Origin: Algoriphagus sp. Y33
GTDB taxonomy: Bacteria; Bacteroidota; Bacteroidia; Cytophagales; Cyclobacteriaceae
Length of the DNA: 64,000 nt
Direction: 5' to 3'
Assembly (NCBI RefSeq): GCF_014838715.1
Contig: NZ_CP061947.1
Coordinates: forward strand, 2,356,001-2,420,000
Part shown: piece after piece, positions 1 through 8,674 of the stretch
Layout of the letters: each line of letters starts with the position of its first letter
Numbering within the stretch: the stretch's first letter is position 1
Notes under the pieces: generated by a model
What the model was told of the DNA's origin: nothing
Database searches by the model: none
Seen by the model: only the letters and a program-made list of their open reading frames with translations
Program-made: the position numbers and the translations under genes

Positions 1-72
1 GACTAAGTACATTCTTCAGATTTACGAAAAAAGTCATGTGATGCAACAAATCTCCTATTTTACCAATCCGCT

Positions 73-510
73 TTATCTGTTAGGCCTTTTTACCCGCCTT
101 GCTTTTGGATTATTTCGTGTTGTCAATGCAATATTAGATAACGCAATCAATAAAAAGAAAATAGGGATATAGGGTGGTTTGATTTTAAGCGGCAAAATAT
201 CAGCAGGTACATTCGGATTTAGATGAACATATACTCCTGTAAGCATTACTATGATGATCGTGAAAAACGAAATAGTTGTCAAAAGAGCATATAATTTCGT
301 TGGGATTCTCTGTCTGTAGATCAAGCATACTAAGAGAGTTAGCCCAACGGCAATCTCTCCCATAATACCCATAACGTATGATAGTTGACCTAGACCACTA
401 TTAGTAACCTGAGCCATGTACCAGCTCTTGAAGGGATTTATAAATTTAAGAATACCAAATAGAAACATTGATATGGCCAAAAACCAAGTGGTAATTTTTG
501 TATATGTCAT
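73..510 (-). CDS. DoxX-like four-helix membrane protein
   Basis: The 145-residue protein is almost entirely hydrophobic, with four predicted membrane segments at about residues 7-27, 45-65, 75-97 and 112-130 and a basic C-terminal tail (KARRVKRPNR). Size, helix spacing and the GILKFINP stretch in helix 1 resemble the DoxX/DoxD-like superfamily of inner-membrane proteins, whose roles are poorly defined (quinone- or redox-linked in some members). It lies 86 bp downstream of an AraC regulator on the same strand, so the two may be co-transcribed. The family call rests on topology and general sequence feel, not on a decisive motif; another small four-helix family is possible. Confidence 0.7.
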   Translation of the reverse strand: MTYTKITTWFLAISMFLFGILKFINPFKSWYMAQVTNSGLGQLSYVMGIMGEIAVGLTLLVCLIYRQRIPTKLYALLTTISFFTIIIVMLTGVYVHLNPNVPADILPLKIKPPYIPIFFLLIALSNIALTTRNNPKARRVKRPNR

Positions 511-596
511 ATATTAGTTGATTAAGTTTAAGACAAAATTGCAACTAATACTTAAAAGTAGTTTGGCGATAAAGTCCAAAAAATGAGACAAGAAGC

Positions 597-1448
597 TCAA
601 ATGATCTTCGAAACTTTACTTCTTCGGTGTTCAGTCGGAGTCAAATTATATTTCAGTTTAAATAATTTGGCAAAATGAGAAGTGTCACTAAATCCAACTT
701 CATAACAAATTTCACTAACAGAAAAATCCGTTGATGCCAACAAACTCTTCGCCTTTAAAAGTTTTTGTTCTTTAATGTAATTGGCAGGAGTGTCGTTGAA
801 ATAACTTTCAAAATCCCGTTTAAAAGCAGATAAACTTCGACCTGAAAGTACTGCCAATTCCGGTATTGTAATGTTTGAAAATAGATGGGCTTGAATTACT
901 TCCTTAAAACCTGCTTTTCTCGGGGTAAACAAATGAGAAAATAAACTGATGATATTTTCATAGTTGTTGGTTTGAAGCAGTACTAGTATAAGTTCTTTTA
1001 TTTTAAGTTTCAATAATTCATCGCTAACCAATGTTGGATTCTGAAAGTAGAACTCCAAGCTTTCAATGAAGTGAATTATGATGTCCTGCTTTTCAATTTT
1101 TTGGGCAAAATATTTTTCACCAGTTGGTTTAACAAAGCTGGGTACTTCGTCTTTGTATAGTTCTTTCAGAATGCCCTTATGAAGATGTATTGCAAAAATT
1201 TCACAATTCTGATGTTCGGATTTTTGAATTAATTCCGCAAAATAACTTCCACATTTCAACAGCACACTCTCTGAAACATGGATGGTCAACTTCTCAGTAG
1301 AAGAATTCAGTATACTTTCTCCGTCCTTGATAAATAAGAAACAAGCTTCATTTTGAAAAATCTCGCCATATCTAAATGGAGCCCTTATGAGTAATTTTTC
1401 AATTACACATTTGTTATTTAAGTCAAAATGTTTTCTGTCGATTATCAT
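597..1448 (-). CDS. AraC-family transcriptional regulator
   Basis: The C-terminal third (about residues 180-280) is a typical AraC double helix-turn-helix: ITIPELAVLSGRSLSAFKRDF for the first helix pair, and VSEICYEVGFSDTSHFAKLFK followed by LTPTEHRR for the second. The N-terminal ~170 residues look like a cupin-like sensing domain of the type seen in Bacteroidota exsA-like regulators. Its target is not evident. It sits between a GH28 gene (51 bp upstream, same strand) and a DoxX-like gene (86 bp downstream). Regulation of the DoxX-like gene is the simplest guess; control of the neighbouring pectin/rhamnose genes is possible but unsupported. Confidence 0.9.
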   Translation of the reverse strand: MIIDRKHFDLNNKCVIEKLLIRAPFRYGEIFQNEACFLFIKDGESILNSSTEKLTIHVSESVLLKCGSYFAELIQKSEHQNCEIFAIHLHKGILKELYKDEVPSFVKPTGEKYFAQKIEKQDIIIHFIESLEFYFQNPTLVSDELLKLKIKELILVLLQTNNYENIISLFSHLFTPRKAGFKEVIQAHLFSNITIPELAVLSGRSLSAFKRDFESYFNDTPANYIKEQKLLKAKSLLASTDFSVSEICYEVGFSDTSHFAKLFKLKYNLTPTEHRRSKVSKII

Positions 1449-1499
1449 CTGTTTGATTCATGTCCGGGTGTCCGGGAGGCTTACAGCTAATAGGCTTCT

Positions 1500-2957
1500 C
1501 TACTCCTCCGTCCTCACAAGCTGCTTCACCTCTTTACCATTGATTGTGACATTTTTAAATTTAGCGTTTATAAAGTGATTAACCTTGAAAAACTCATCCA
1601 CGCCATTGATAGTGCTGTTTATCATTTGAAAGTTCTCCACAGGAGATTCCTCGTAAGCATCGATCATCACCGCATATTTTCCACCATCTTCCACCTGTAG
1701 ATTATCCACGGTTACATTCTTAATTTGAGGAATATGATCTCCTTCTTCTTCGTAGAACATATTGAACCGCACCGCTGCTTCCTTGTATTTACCCACTTTC
1801 ACATTTCGCATATAGACATTCTCCACGGTTCCACCACGCTTGGAACTCGTTTTGATACGAAGAACCCGATCCAGATTTTCGCTGCTCATCACCAGGTCCT
1901 GCGCATAAATATTCTTTGCTCCTCCGGAAATCTCTGATCCGATCACCACACCCCCATGACCTTCCTTCATCGTACATCCCTCGATGATAAAATTCTCAGA
2001 AGCCACTCCTATGTTTCTTCCGTCCTGATTTCTGCCAGATTTGATCGCAATACAATCATCGCCAGTGTCGAAATAAGTATCCTTGATCAGTACATTTTTG
2101 CAGGCTTCCGGATCTACTCCGTCATTGTTTGGTCCCAGTGTTTCTATCCTCAATCTCTCGATCGTGATATTTTCGCTCAACACAGGATGAATATTCCACA
2201 TCGGTGAATTGATCAGTTTCACATCCTGAAGAAGAATGTTTTTGCACTTGTAAAACTGTACAAACTGGGGACGCAGGTAATGCCCTTCACCGAATATCCT
2301 CTCTTCAGCGGGCACTTCATCGGCTACCATTTGATGAAGCAGCATTCGGGCTTCGGTCTGTCTTCCCATGCCCTCTTTCCATCCGTAATGGTTTGCCCCG
2401 CACCACCACCACCAGTTCTTCATATCTGCATTTCCATCCAAAATGCCTTTTCCCGTCACGGCTATATTTTCCTGCCCAAATGCGTAAATAAAAGGCGAAT
2501 AATTCATCAACTCCATGCCTTCCCAGCGGGAAAATACTACAGGAAGATAATCCTTATCATCTTGACTAAACTGAATAAGTGCCCCATCCTCCAAATGCAA
2601 ATTGACATTTGATTTGAGATGAATCGCTCCCGTGAGCCATGTTCCTTCGGGTACTACCACACGTCCACCGCCAGCTTCATTGCAAGCCTTGATAGCTGCT
2701 GCAAAAGCATCGGTATTCTTAAATTTCCCTCCCATTTTAGCTCCAAAATCAGTAATCCAAAAGTCCTGATCCTTAAATTCAGGAGCTACGATCTGCGCAC
2801 GGATTGATGGCAGCAAATCCCAAGGATCTTCTTCGGCCACAACTTCTATCCCGGTATAGGAAGTTTTGGAATTACAGCCTTGCGTCAGACCTATCGCAAG
2901 ACAAAAAATCAAATAGAAAATATTTTTTGAATGGGAGAAAAATGGAATTGACTTCAT
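1500..2957 (-). CDS. GH28 polygalacturonase-like lipoprotein
   Basis: A 485-residue glycoside hydrolase family 28 enzyme, hydrolysing alpha-1,4-galacturonosyl bonds in pectin or rhamnogalacturonan. The N-terminus has a hydrophobic segment ending in GLTQGC, a type II lipobox with Cys28, so it should be a membrane-anchored lipoprotein. The right-handed beta-helix carries the GH28 catalytic set: NNDG (Asp279), DTGDD (Asp300 and Asp301), GHGG (His334) and a downstream RIKT. It is divergently oriented from the rhamnose mutarotase/GH106 genes 324 bp away, which suggests it opens the galacturonan part of a polymer whose rhamnose the neighbours then process. Exo versus endo action cannot be read from the sequence. 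Confidence 0.93.
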   Translation of the reverse strand: MKSIPFFSHSKNIFYLIFCLAIGLTQGCNSKTSYTGIEVVAEEDPWDLLPSIRAQIVAPEFKDQDFWITDFGAKMGGKFKNTDAFAAAIKACNEAGGGRVVVPEGTWLTGAIHLKSNVNLHLEDGALIQFSQDDKDYLPVVFSRWEGMELMNYSPFIYAFGQENIAVTGKGILDGNADMKNWWWWCGANHYGWKEGMGRQTEARMLLHQMVADEVPAEERIFGEGHYLRPQFVQFYKCKNILLQDVKLINSPMWNIHPVLSENITIERLRIETLGPNNDGVDPEACKNVLIKDTYFDTGDDCIAIKSGRNQDGRNIGVASENFIIEGCTMKEGHGGVVIGSEISGGAKNIYAQDLVMSSENLDRVLRIKTSSKRGGTVENVYMRNVKVGKYKEAAVRFNMFYEEEGDHIPQIKNVTVDNLQVEDGGKYAVMIDAYEESPVENFQMINSTINGVDEFFKVNHFINAKFKNVTINGKEVKQLVRTEE

Positions 2958-3281
2958 AACAGAATTGAATTTTGGTTGATTACTCAGCTCGTGACAGACG
3001 CTGTTTTATGCAATTTTAGTTAAGGCTTTTGCACAAGGGATTCTTACGCCACTTACTGCAGAGTCCTATTTATGACTCTTCTTTAGATTCATGATTTGAT
3101 GTTTGTTGCGCAATATTCAATAGGTTTTTGCACAGAAAACTTATCCTTTTGCTTGAATAAGCAACTTTTCACGGATTAAATTAATATTTCTATGATCATC
3201 GACTTATTCATTTTTCTAACCGGATAGCTTTTATAAATTACGTACTGTATCGTTTCTTATTACCAATTTATAGTACCCAAA
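2958..3281. promoter_or_regulatory. Divergent intergenic region with repeated TTTTGCACA boxes
   Basis: This 324-bp space between the divergent GH28 and rhaM genes must hold promoters for both. I see a near-identical 13-bp box twice in the same orientation, AGGCTTTTGCACA at 3023-3035 and AGGTTTTTGCACA at 3122-3134 (12 of 13 match, 99 bp apart). They may be operator sites for a rhamnose or galacturonate regulator, but no such regulator is adjacent. No clear TAnnTTTG element was found; TAGCTTTT at about 3225 is the nearest match for the rhaM direction. Confidence 0.3.
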
Positions 3282-3779
3282 ATGCCAAGAAAATTAGCTT
3301 TCCGGATGAAACTGATCCCGGGTTTTGAAGAGGAATATGAAAGAAGACACCGGGAGATTTGGCCCGAACTGGTCACTTTACTCAAAGATGCCGGAATCCT
3401 GGATTACCAGATCTTTTTGGACAGGGAAACTTCCAGTCTATTTGCCTTTCAGGTGATTGAGGGGGAAGCTAATTCCCAAGAACTAGGCAGCACATGGATC
3501 GTCCAACGCTGGTGGAAACACATGGCTGATATCATGGAAACCAATCCAGACAACTCTCCTATTTCAGTAGAACTCCCAAACGTTTTTGATCTTCAAAACT
3601 CCATTTCCAATGACCCCAAAGTACAGAAGCTTATTTTTATTCACTCCACTTATACTATTACTATTTCTGGGGTCTCAACAGGTAGAGAAGGAAGTTCCTG
3701 CTTCCGGCGAATGGCCCGAAATCACCCAAACTGCCAAACCTTGGACCCGCTGGTGGTGGATGGGAAACGCCGTGGATGA
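3282..3779 (+). CDS. rhaM: L-rhamnose mutarotase (probable 3' frameshift extension)
   Basis: Residues 1-104 are a complete L-rhamnose mutarotase, which interconverts alpha- and beta-L-rhamnopyranose. The family signature EEEYERRHREIWPEL (Tyr19, His23) and the C-terminal WWKHMADIMETNPDNSP are intact. RhaM proteins normally end near residue 104-110. Here the frame runs on to residue 165 and overlaps the next gene by about 170 bp, with no domain-like character after VFDLQ. Adding one A to the A4 run at 3595-3598 would give a stop at about codon 108 that overlaps the GH106 start as ATGA, the normal coupled arrangement. The tail is therefore probably a frameshift product or a sequencing error; the enzyme core should still be functional. 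Confidence 0.88.
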   Translation: MPRKLAFRMKLIPGFEEEYERRHREIWPELVTLLKDAGILDYQIFLDRETSSLFAFQVIEGEANSQELGSTWIVQRWWKHMADIMETNPDNSPISVELPNVFDLQNSISNDPKVQKLIFIHSTYTITISGVSTGREGSSCFRRMARNHPNCQTLDPLVVDGKRRG

Positions 3780-6399
3780 AACGAATCTTTCCAACCTGCT
3801 AGAGATATACCACAAAGCAGGACTTGGCGGAGTAGAAATCGCTCCTATCTATGGAGCAAAAGGCTATGAAGATCGCTACATCCACTTCCTTTCTGAAGAT
3901 TGGTTGAGCATGCTTGATTTTACGGTGAACAAAGCTCATGGGCTCGGAATGGGTGTGGATATGACACAGGGAACAGGCTGGCCATTTGGAGGCCCGCAAG
4001 TAAGTGTGGAAAATGCAGCTACACGGCTGGTGATTCAGGAGTATCAAAAAACAGATGGAGAGGCACTTTCTACTCCAATTATATTTCAAAAGAAAAAAGG
4101 AACTCAGTCAGATGCTCAATTGATCGCAGTGATGGCATATGACCAGAATACCAATGCGAAGGAAATCACTGCCTATGTGGATGATAAGGGAAAGCTAACT
4201 TGGGATGAAACGGGCGAATGGAACATCAAAGCCATTTTCATGGACAAAACAGGCCAGATGGTCAAAAGAGCGGCACCGGGTGGGGTTGGATTTACGCTGG
4301 ACCATTTCAGCAAAAGTGCTGTTGATTCCTACAATTCGTATTTTAAAAAGGCATTTGCAGGAAAAGATTATGGTATCCGGGCATTTTATAATGACAGTTT
4401 TGAAGTATATGGAGCAGATTTTACCACCAACTTTTTTGAAGAATTTGAAAAACGTAGAGGATATGATTTGAAAGAATTTTTACCATACCTGGAAAGTGAA
4501 GAAAACCTGGATATAGTGCGGAGAGTAAAATCTGACTACAGGGAGACGATCAATGATCTCCTGCTAACCAATTTTACCAAAAATTGGACAAATTGGGCAC
4601 ACAGCCAATCGAAATTGACCAAAAATCAAGCTCACGGATCTCCGGGAAATCTGCTCGATCTCTATGCTGCGGTGGATATTCCCGAATGCGAGACGTTCGG
4701 ATCAAGCTATTTTCCTATCCCGGGCCTGAGGAGAGACAGCGCAGACATTCGAAATGTAGATCCGGATCCGATCATGCTGAAGTTTGCATCGTCAGCGGCT
4801 CATTTGACAGGCAAGAATCTAGTCTCCTCCGAGACCTTCACTTGGCTCGGTGAGCATTTCAAATCATCCTTTGCCCAGATGAAACCCGAAGTAGAGCAGG
4901 CATTCCTTGCGGGAGTCAACCACATATTCTATCATGGCGTCACTTACAGCCCGGAAGATGTGCCCTATCCCGGTTGGTTGTTTTATGCTTCACTCAATCT
5001 AACTCAGCAAAATAGCCTTTGGCCTCACTTCAAGGGATTCAATGACTACATTGCCAGATCACAGGCGATTTTGCAAGCCGGAAAAGCGGATAATGAATTG
5101 TTGGTCTATTGGCCTGTCTACGATGTCTGGGCGGAGCCAAAAGGACGGATGGAAATGATCACCGTCCATGCAGTGGATGAATGGCTGCACCCTACGGAGT
5201 TTTATAAGCAATCCAAAAAACTGATGGAGGCTGGTTATTCCCTAGACTTTATTTCGGACGATATGATTGGAAATTCAGAAGTTGCTAATAGCCTGATTAA
5301 AACATCAGAACAAAATTCCGGAAAGGTTTTGATAATTCCGGAAACGGAATTTATGCCAATCGGGACACTCAAAAATATTCTCAGACTGGCAGAAGCCGGT
5401 GCAAAAGTGATCTTCCAGTCCAAACCAAAATCCATCCCCGGCTTACACATTGACCAAAAGTCAAGAGAAAGTGAATTCAATCAATTATGGACTTCTATGT
5501 CTTTTGAAGAAGGGAAATCAACTCTTGGAAAAGGTGGAATATATCTTTCGGATGAGCTGGGTAAGACCTTAGCGCAGTTAGGGATTTATCGGGAAAGCTT
5601 AGTCGATTCCGGATTGGATTTCATCCGAAGAAAAGTTGCAGACGGCAGCTACTACTTTCTGGTGAACCATAGTTCGGATGCCATATCCCAGACGATCTCA
5701 CTTAACACCAAAGCAGAAACCGTGATGGCAATGGATCCTCTTACAAGCAAAACAGGCCTTCTTCCTTCCCAACAAACAGCAGGGGGAACAAGCGTCACAG
5801 TCCATCTCAAATCAGGAGAATCTATTTTTCTAAAAACATTTGATCAGAAGACCAATTTACAAATAGCGGTCTGGCCCGATTACTCCAAGACTTCAGGCAC
5901 AACAGATATATCGAAAAACTGGGAGGTGAACTTTACTCAGGGACAACCAAAACTCCCTTCCCCCCAGGCTTTGGTAATCATCAAACCTTGGACAGACAAC
6001 GGCGATCCTGAAGCCGATGACTTCTCCGGTCAGGCGGGCTATTCCTCTGAATTCGAATTCAGAAAGACTACGGGAAATCAGTATTTATTGACCATTGACA
6101 AGGTGTATGAAAGTGCAAAAATCTGGATCAATGGAGCGTATGCAGGAAATATCTGGAGTATTCCCTACCAACTTGATATAAGTGAACAGCTACAGAATGG
6201 GAAAAACACCATCAGAATAGAAATAGCCAACCTAATGGCAAATAGCATTCGATGTCTGGATAGAAACGGAATAGAATGGAGAAATTACCATGAAATCAAT
6301 TTTGTAAATATAGATTATAAACCATTTGACGCCAGCAATTGGAAAACAATGCCATCCGGACTCGATGGGAAAATTGAGATTTTAGAATTTGACCAATAA
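3610..6399 (+). CDS. GH106 alpha-L-rhamnosidase-like glycoside hydrolase
   Basis: A 929-residue secreted enzyme of glycoside hydrolase family 106, which removes alpha-L-rhamnosyl groups, for example from rhamnogalacturonan. The N-terminal catalytic domain starts with the family hallmark PWTRWWWMGNAV followed by GLGGVEIAPIYG and GVDMTQGTGWPFGG. A conserved VSSETFTW segment probably carries a catalytic Glu. The C-terminus (KIWINGAYAGNIWSIPYQLD ...) is a jelly-roll beta-sandwich. The chosen start (MTPKYRSLFLF) gives a clean signal peptide; an in-frame ATG at 3586 would extend it by eight residues. The signal region ends in LLLFLGS where a lipobox LLLFLGC would be expected, so this copy may be released rather than lipidated. 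Confidence 0.9.
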   Translation: MTPKYRSLFLFTPLILLLFLGSQQVEKEVPASGEWPEITQTAKPWTRWWWMGNAVDETNLSNLLEIYHKAGLGGVEIAPIYGAKGYEDRYIHFLSEDWLSMLDFTVNKAHGLGMGVDMTQGTGWPFGGPQVSVENAATRLVIQEYQKTDGEALSTPIIFQKKKGTQSDAQLIAVMAYDQNTNAKEITAYVDDKGKLTWDETGEWNIKAIFMDKTGQMVKRAAPGGVGFTLDHFSKSAVDSYNSYFKKAFAGKDYGIRAFYNDSFEVYGADFTTNFFEEFEKRRGYDLKEFLPYLESEENLDIVRRVKSDYRETINDLLLTNFTKNWTNWAHSQSKLTKNQAHGSPGNLLDLYAAVDIPECETFGSSYFPIPGLRRDSADIRNVDPDPIMLKFASSAAHLTGKNLVSSETFTWLGEHFKSSFAQMKPEVEQAFLAGVNHIFYHGVTYSPEDVPYPGWLFYASLNLTQQNSLWPHFKGFNDYIARSQAILQAGKADNELLVYWPVYDVWAEPKGRMEMITVHAVDEWLHPTEFYKQSKKLMEAGYSLDFISDDMIGNSEVANSLIKTSEQNSGKVLIIPETEFMPIGTLKNILRLAEAGAKVIFQSKPKSIPGLHIDQKSRESEFNQLWTSMSFEEGKSTLGKGGIYLSDELGKTLAQLGIYRESLVDSGLDFIRRKVADGSYYFLVNHSSDAISQTISLNTKAETVMAMDPLTSKTGLLPSQQTAGGTSVTVHLKSGESIFLKTFDQKTNLQIAVWPDYSKTSGTTDISKNWEVNFTQGQPKLPSPQALVIIKPWTDNGDPEADDFSGQAGYSSEFEFRKTTGNQYLLTIDKVYESAKIWINGAYAGNIWSIPYQLDISEQLQNGKNTIRIEIANLMANSIRCLDRNGIEWRNYHEINFVNIDYKPFDASNWKTMPSGLDGKIEILEFDQ

Positions 6400-6499
6400 T
6401 CAACACACTGATAACCTCCTTCCTCTTTATACCCATATACTACAGGATACATGAACGTGCCTCCTATCCTAATTTGAACTTCAGCCCAAAAGAAAACCT

Positions 6500-7924
6500 A
6501 TGTCATCAACCCAAAACCTAAAACAGCGGCTCGAAGCTGTCAATGAATACGAGCGGACTCCAATTCCCAAGAACAAACTTAAAGGCTGGAAAAGCTTTAT
6601 AGGCACCTACGCCGGCGAACATACTGCAGGAACTGAGTTTGTGCTTGGGCCTCTTTTCGTAGCACACGGTGCATCCGCCGGAGATTTGGTAAGTGGCTTG
6701 CTCTTAGGAAATATTCTAGCCATCCTCAGCTGGGCATTTTTCACAGGAAAAGTAGCCGTAAAGACCCGTACCACGCTTTATTACCAACTAGAAAAAATCG
6801 CAGGCAATCGATTTACGCTGGTCTATAACTTAGTAAACGCCGCGTTATTCTGCTTCTTGGCTGGCTCTATGATCGCAGTATCCGCTACAGCTGTTGGCAT
6901 ACCTTTTAATCTTCAAATGCCTTCCTTGACCGACGTTTATCCAAACAGTGTGGGATGGATTATCACCGTTTTCGGAATCGGTGCTATCACTACTGTTGTG
7001 GCAATGTTTGGCTTCAATGTGATCTCAAAATTCGCCAATATCGCAGCGCCATGGATGATTATGGTCTTTATAGCTGCTGCGGTGGGCGTATTGCCGAGAT
7101 TGGGAATCAACTCATTTTCTGAATTTTGGCCGGTAGCAGAAAGCACTATTTGGACTGGAATTCCTCTTGAAGGACAGAGCAAATTCACGTTTTGGCATAT
7201 CCTATTCTTTGCTTGGTTTTGCAATATGGGCATGCATATCGGAATGGCAGATATGTCCATCTTACGCTATGCCAAGAAGTGGACGTATGGTTTTTCCACT
7301 ACGGGAGGTGTATTTTTAGGGCATTTCATAGCATGGATGGCTTCTGGGATTTTGTATTCACTCTTCCTTTTGGAGTCACAGGGCAGCTTGGTATTTGCTC
7401 CAGGCCCCATCGCCTACGAAGCTGCCGGAATAGCAGGTGCTGTTTGTGTGGTGATTGCCGGTTGGACCACTGCAAACCCAACGCTTTACAGAGCGGGACT
7501 TGCCATCCAATCCATTAACCCCAAATGGAAGACCTGGAAGGTTACGCTCTTTGTAGGATTGGTAACCACGATCGCAGCTTGCTTTCCAGCTTTGGTAATG
7601 CAGTTATTAGAATTCGTAGCTCTCTATGGGCTGATCTTGATGCCGCTCGGTGCGGTTATATTCTTGGATGTATTTGTCTTTCCGAAAATGGGACTCGCAA
7701 GCAATTATGCAGAATTGACCAAGTCACATTTCAATCCGGCTGTGGGAATCACCTGGGCCATATCACTGGTCTTCTGTCTGGGACTGAATATCTGGGGAGG
7801 AATTGAAATCTTCTTTCTTGGACTTCCGGGCTGGTTTGTAGCTGTTTTTGTTTACCTACTTGCTTCAAAAGCTATTCAGAAAAAAGTAATATCTGTTTCT
7901 CCTACTCTCCCCTTAACTTATTGA
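6500..7924 (+). CDS. NCS1/cytosine-purine-type permease in a rhamnose cluster
   Basis: A 474-residue polytopic inner-membrane transporter with about 12 helices. The N-terminal region (GEHTAGTEFVLGPLFVAHGASAGDL then GLLLGNILAILSW) matches the nucleobase:cation symporter-1 (cytosine/purine/hydroxymethylpyrimidine permease) fold. It lies 100 bp after the GH106 gene and 2 bp before a small membrane protein, with L-rhamnose isomerase further downstream, so its cargo here is more likely a sugar such as L-rhamnose than a nucleobase. That substrate assignment is inference from context only. Confidence 0.8.
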   Translation: MSSTQNLKQRLEAVNEYERTPIPKNKLKGWKSFIGTYAGEHTAGTEFVLGPLFVAHGASAGDLVSGLLLGNILAILSWAFFTGKVAVKTRTTLYYQLEKIAGNRFTLVYNLVNAALFCFLAGSMIAVSATAVGIPFNLQMPSLTDVYPNSVGWIITVFGIGAITTVVAMFGFNVISKFANIAAPWMIMVFIAAAVGVLPRLGINSFSEFWPVAESTIWTGIPLEGQSKFTFWHILFFAWFCNMGMHIGMADMSILRYAKKWTYGFSTTGGVFLGHFIAWMASGILYSLFLLESQGSLVFAPGPIAYEAAGIAGAVCVVIAGWTTANPTLYRAGLAIQSINPKWKTWKVTLFVGLVTTIAACFPALVMQLLEFVALYGLILMPLGAVIFLDVFVFPKMGLASNYAELTKSHFNPAVGITWAISLVFCLGLNIWGGIEIFFLGLPGWFVAVFVYLLASKAIQKKVISVSPTLPLTY

Positions 7925-7926
7925 TT

Positions 7927-8115
7927 ATGAAAATCCTATTAAAAATCATATCATTCGCTGCTTTAGCATTGACACTCATTCCCTCTTTCTTGGTTTTAAA
8001 TGGGATAATTACCCCCGAACTTTCCAAAACATTGATGCTGGCCGGAACGGTAATCTGGTTTGGCTCAGCTTCCTTTTGGATGAACAAAACTGAGAAAGAA
8101 GAGGAGATTGGATAG
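7927..8115 (+). CDS. Small two-helix membrane protein of the rhamnose cluster
   Basis: A 62-residue protein starting at ATG 7927, 2 bp after the permease stop codon. It has two predicted membrane helices (about residues 4-25 and 32-52) and a short acidic, charged tail (NKTEKEEEIG). The tight coupling to the permease suggests a small accessory subunit or an unrelated protein translated with it. I do not recognise a named family. An in-frame TTG at 7921 overlaps the permease stop and is less likely as the start. Confidence 0.65.
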   Translation: MKILLKIISFAALALTLIPSFLVLNGIITPELSKTLMLAGTVIWFGSASFWMNKTEKEEEIG

Positions 8116-8674
8116 GCTATATTAAAAAATGTGATTATCCGTAATGATCCCAGTAACCCTATTCTCTTTGCTTTACTGGACGGAAGACCGAAGACGGGTG
8201 ACCGAAGTATCCTTGACGCTAGTGTTTTCCGAATCCTATTATGCTTTTATTGTTTTACTGGAAGAAAAGCGGATATACATATTAAAAAAAAAAATAAAGT
8301 CCTACTTCTAGATAAGCCAGGCATCTATCATTAAACCTGGACTATGCATTAGGATTCGTAGCGAGGGTTCAAACTGCAAGAAAATCAGTCACTTTGGAGA
8401 TCGAGTCGTAGCACTGCTACGGTGAGAGCGAAAAGTGAAGCATAGCGACTGATTTTGAGGCGGTTTGAAGCCGTAGTAGATTTGCTAATGCATAATGCGG
8501 GTTAAAGCGCAACTGCTAAAAATATTTATAATCAGCGACCTTTTCTGCGGAAATCAGCGGGAAACAACCAAATATAGTCCAGCTTCTGGAGAAGCAGGAC
8601 AACAAAACTTTGACTAACGTAACGGTACCCTTTGCGTAATCTTCACGGCCTTAGCGGTTAAAAAAACATAATCT
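8116..8674. repeat. Gene-free spacer filled with dispersed repeats
   Basis: This 559-bp space has no convincing gene. It holds ggaagaccgaagacggg at 8182-8198 (also at 12166), a 152-bp imperfect palindrome at 8343-8494, agcttctggagaagcagg at 8581-8598 (variants at 10502 and 15932), and a GCAAAG-type word reading ccctttgcgtaat...agcggttaaaa at 8628-8666. A promoter for the downstream isomerase gene could lie in the last 100 bp but none is obvious. Confidence 0.7.
8343..8494. repeat. 152-bp imperfect palindrome (MITE-like)
   Basis: The outer ends are a perfect 10-bp inverted repeat, tatgcattag at 8343-8352 and ctaatgcata at 8485-8494. Inside, ttcaaac, aaaatcagtc and related blocks recur in inverted order. 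The centre is a perfect palindrome, cgtagcactgctacg at 8407-8421. As RNA it would fold into one long interrupted hairpin. No target-site duplication is evident. It may be a miniature non-autonomous element or a structured intergenic repeat. Confidence 0.75.

Noticed and set aside
3282..6399. RhaM-GH106 fusion protein
   Set aside because: The two genes are in different reading frames, and GH106 has its own signal peptide.
8131..8334. 67-codon plus-strand frame between the small membrane protein gene and the large palindrome
   Set aside because: It runs through dispersed repeat sequence (ggaagaccgaagacggg), has low-complexity Lys runs and no protein-like pattern.
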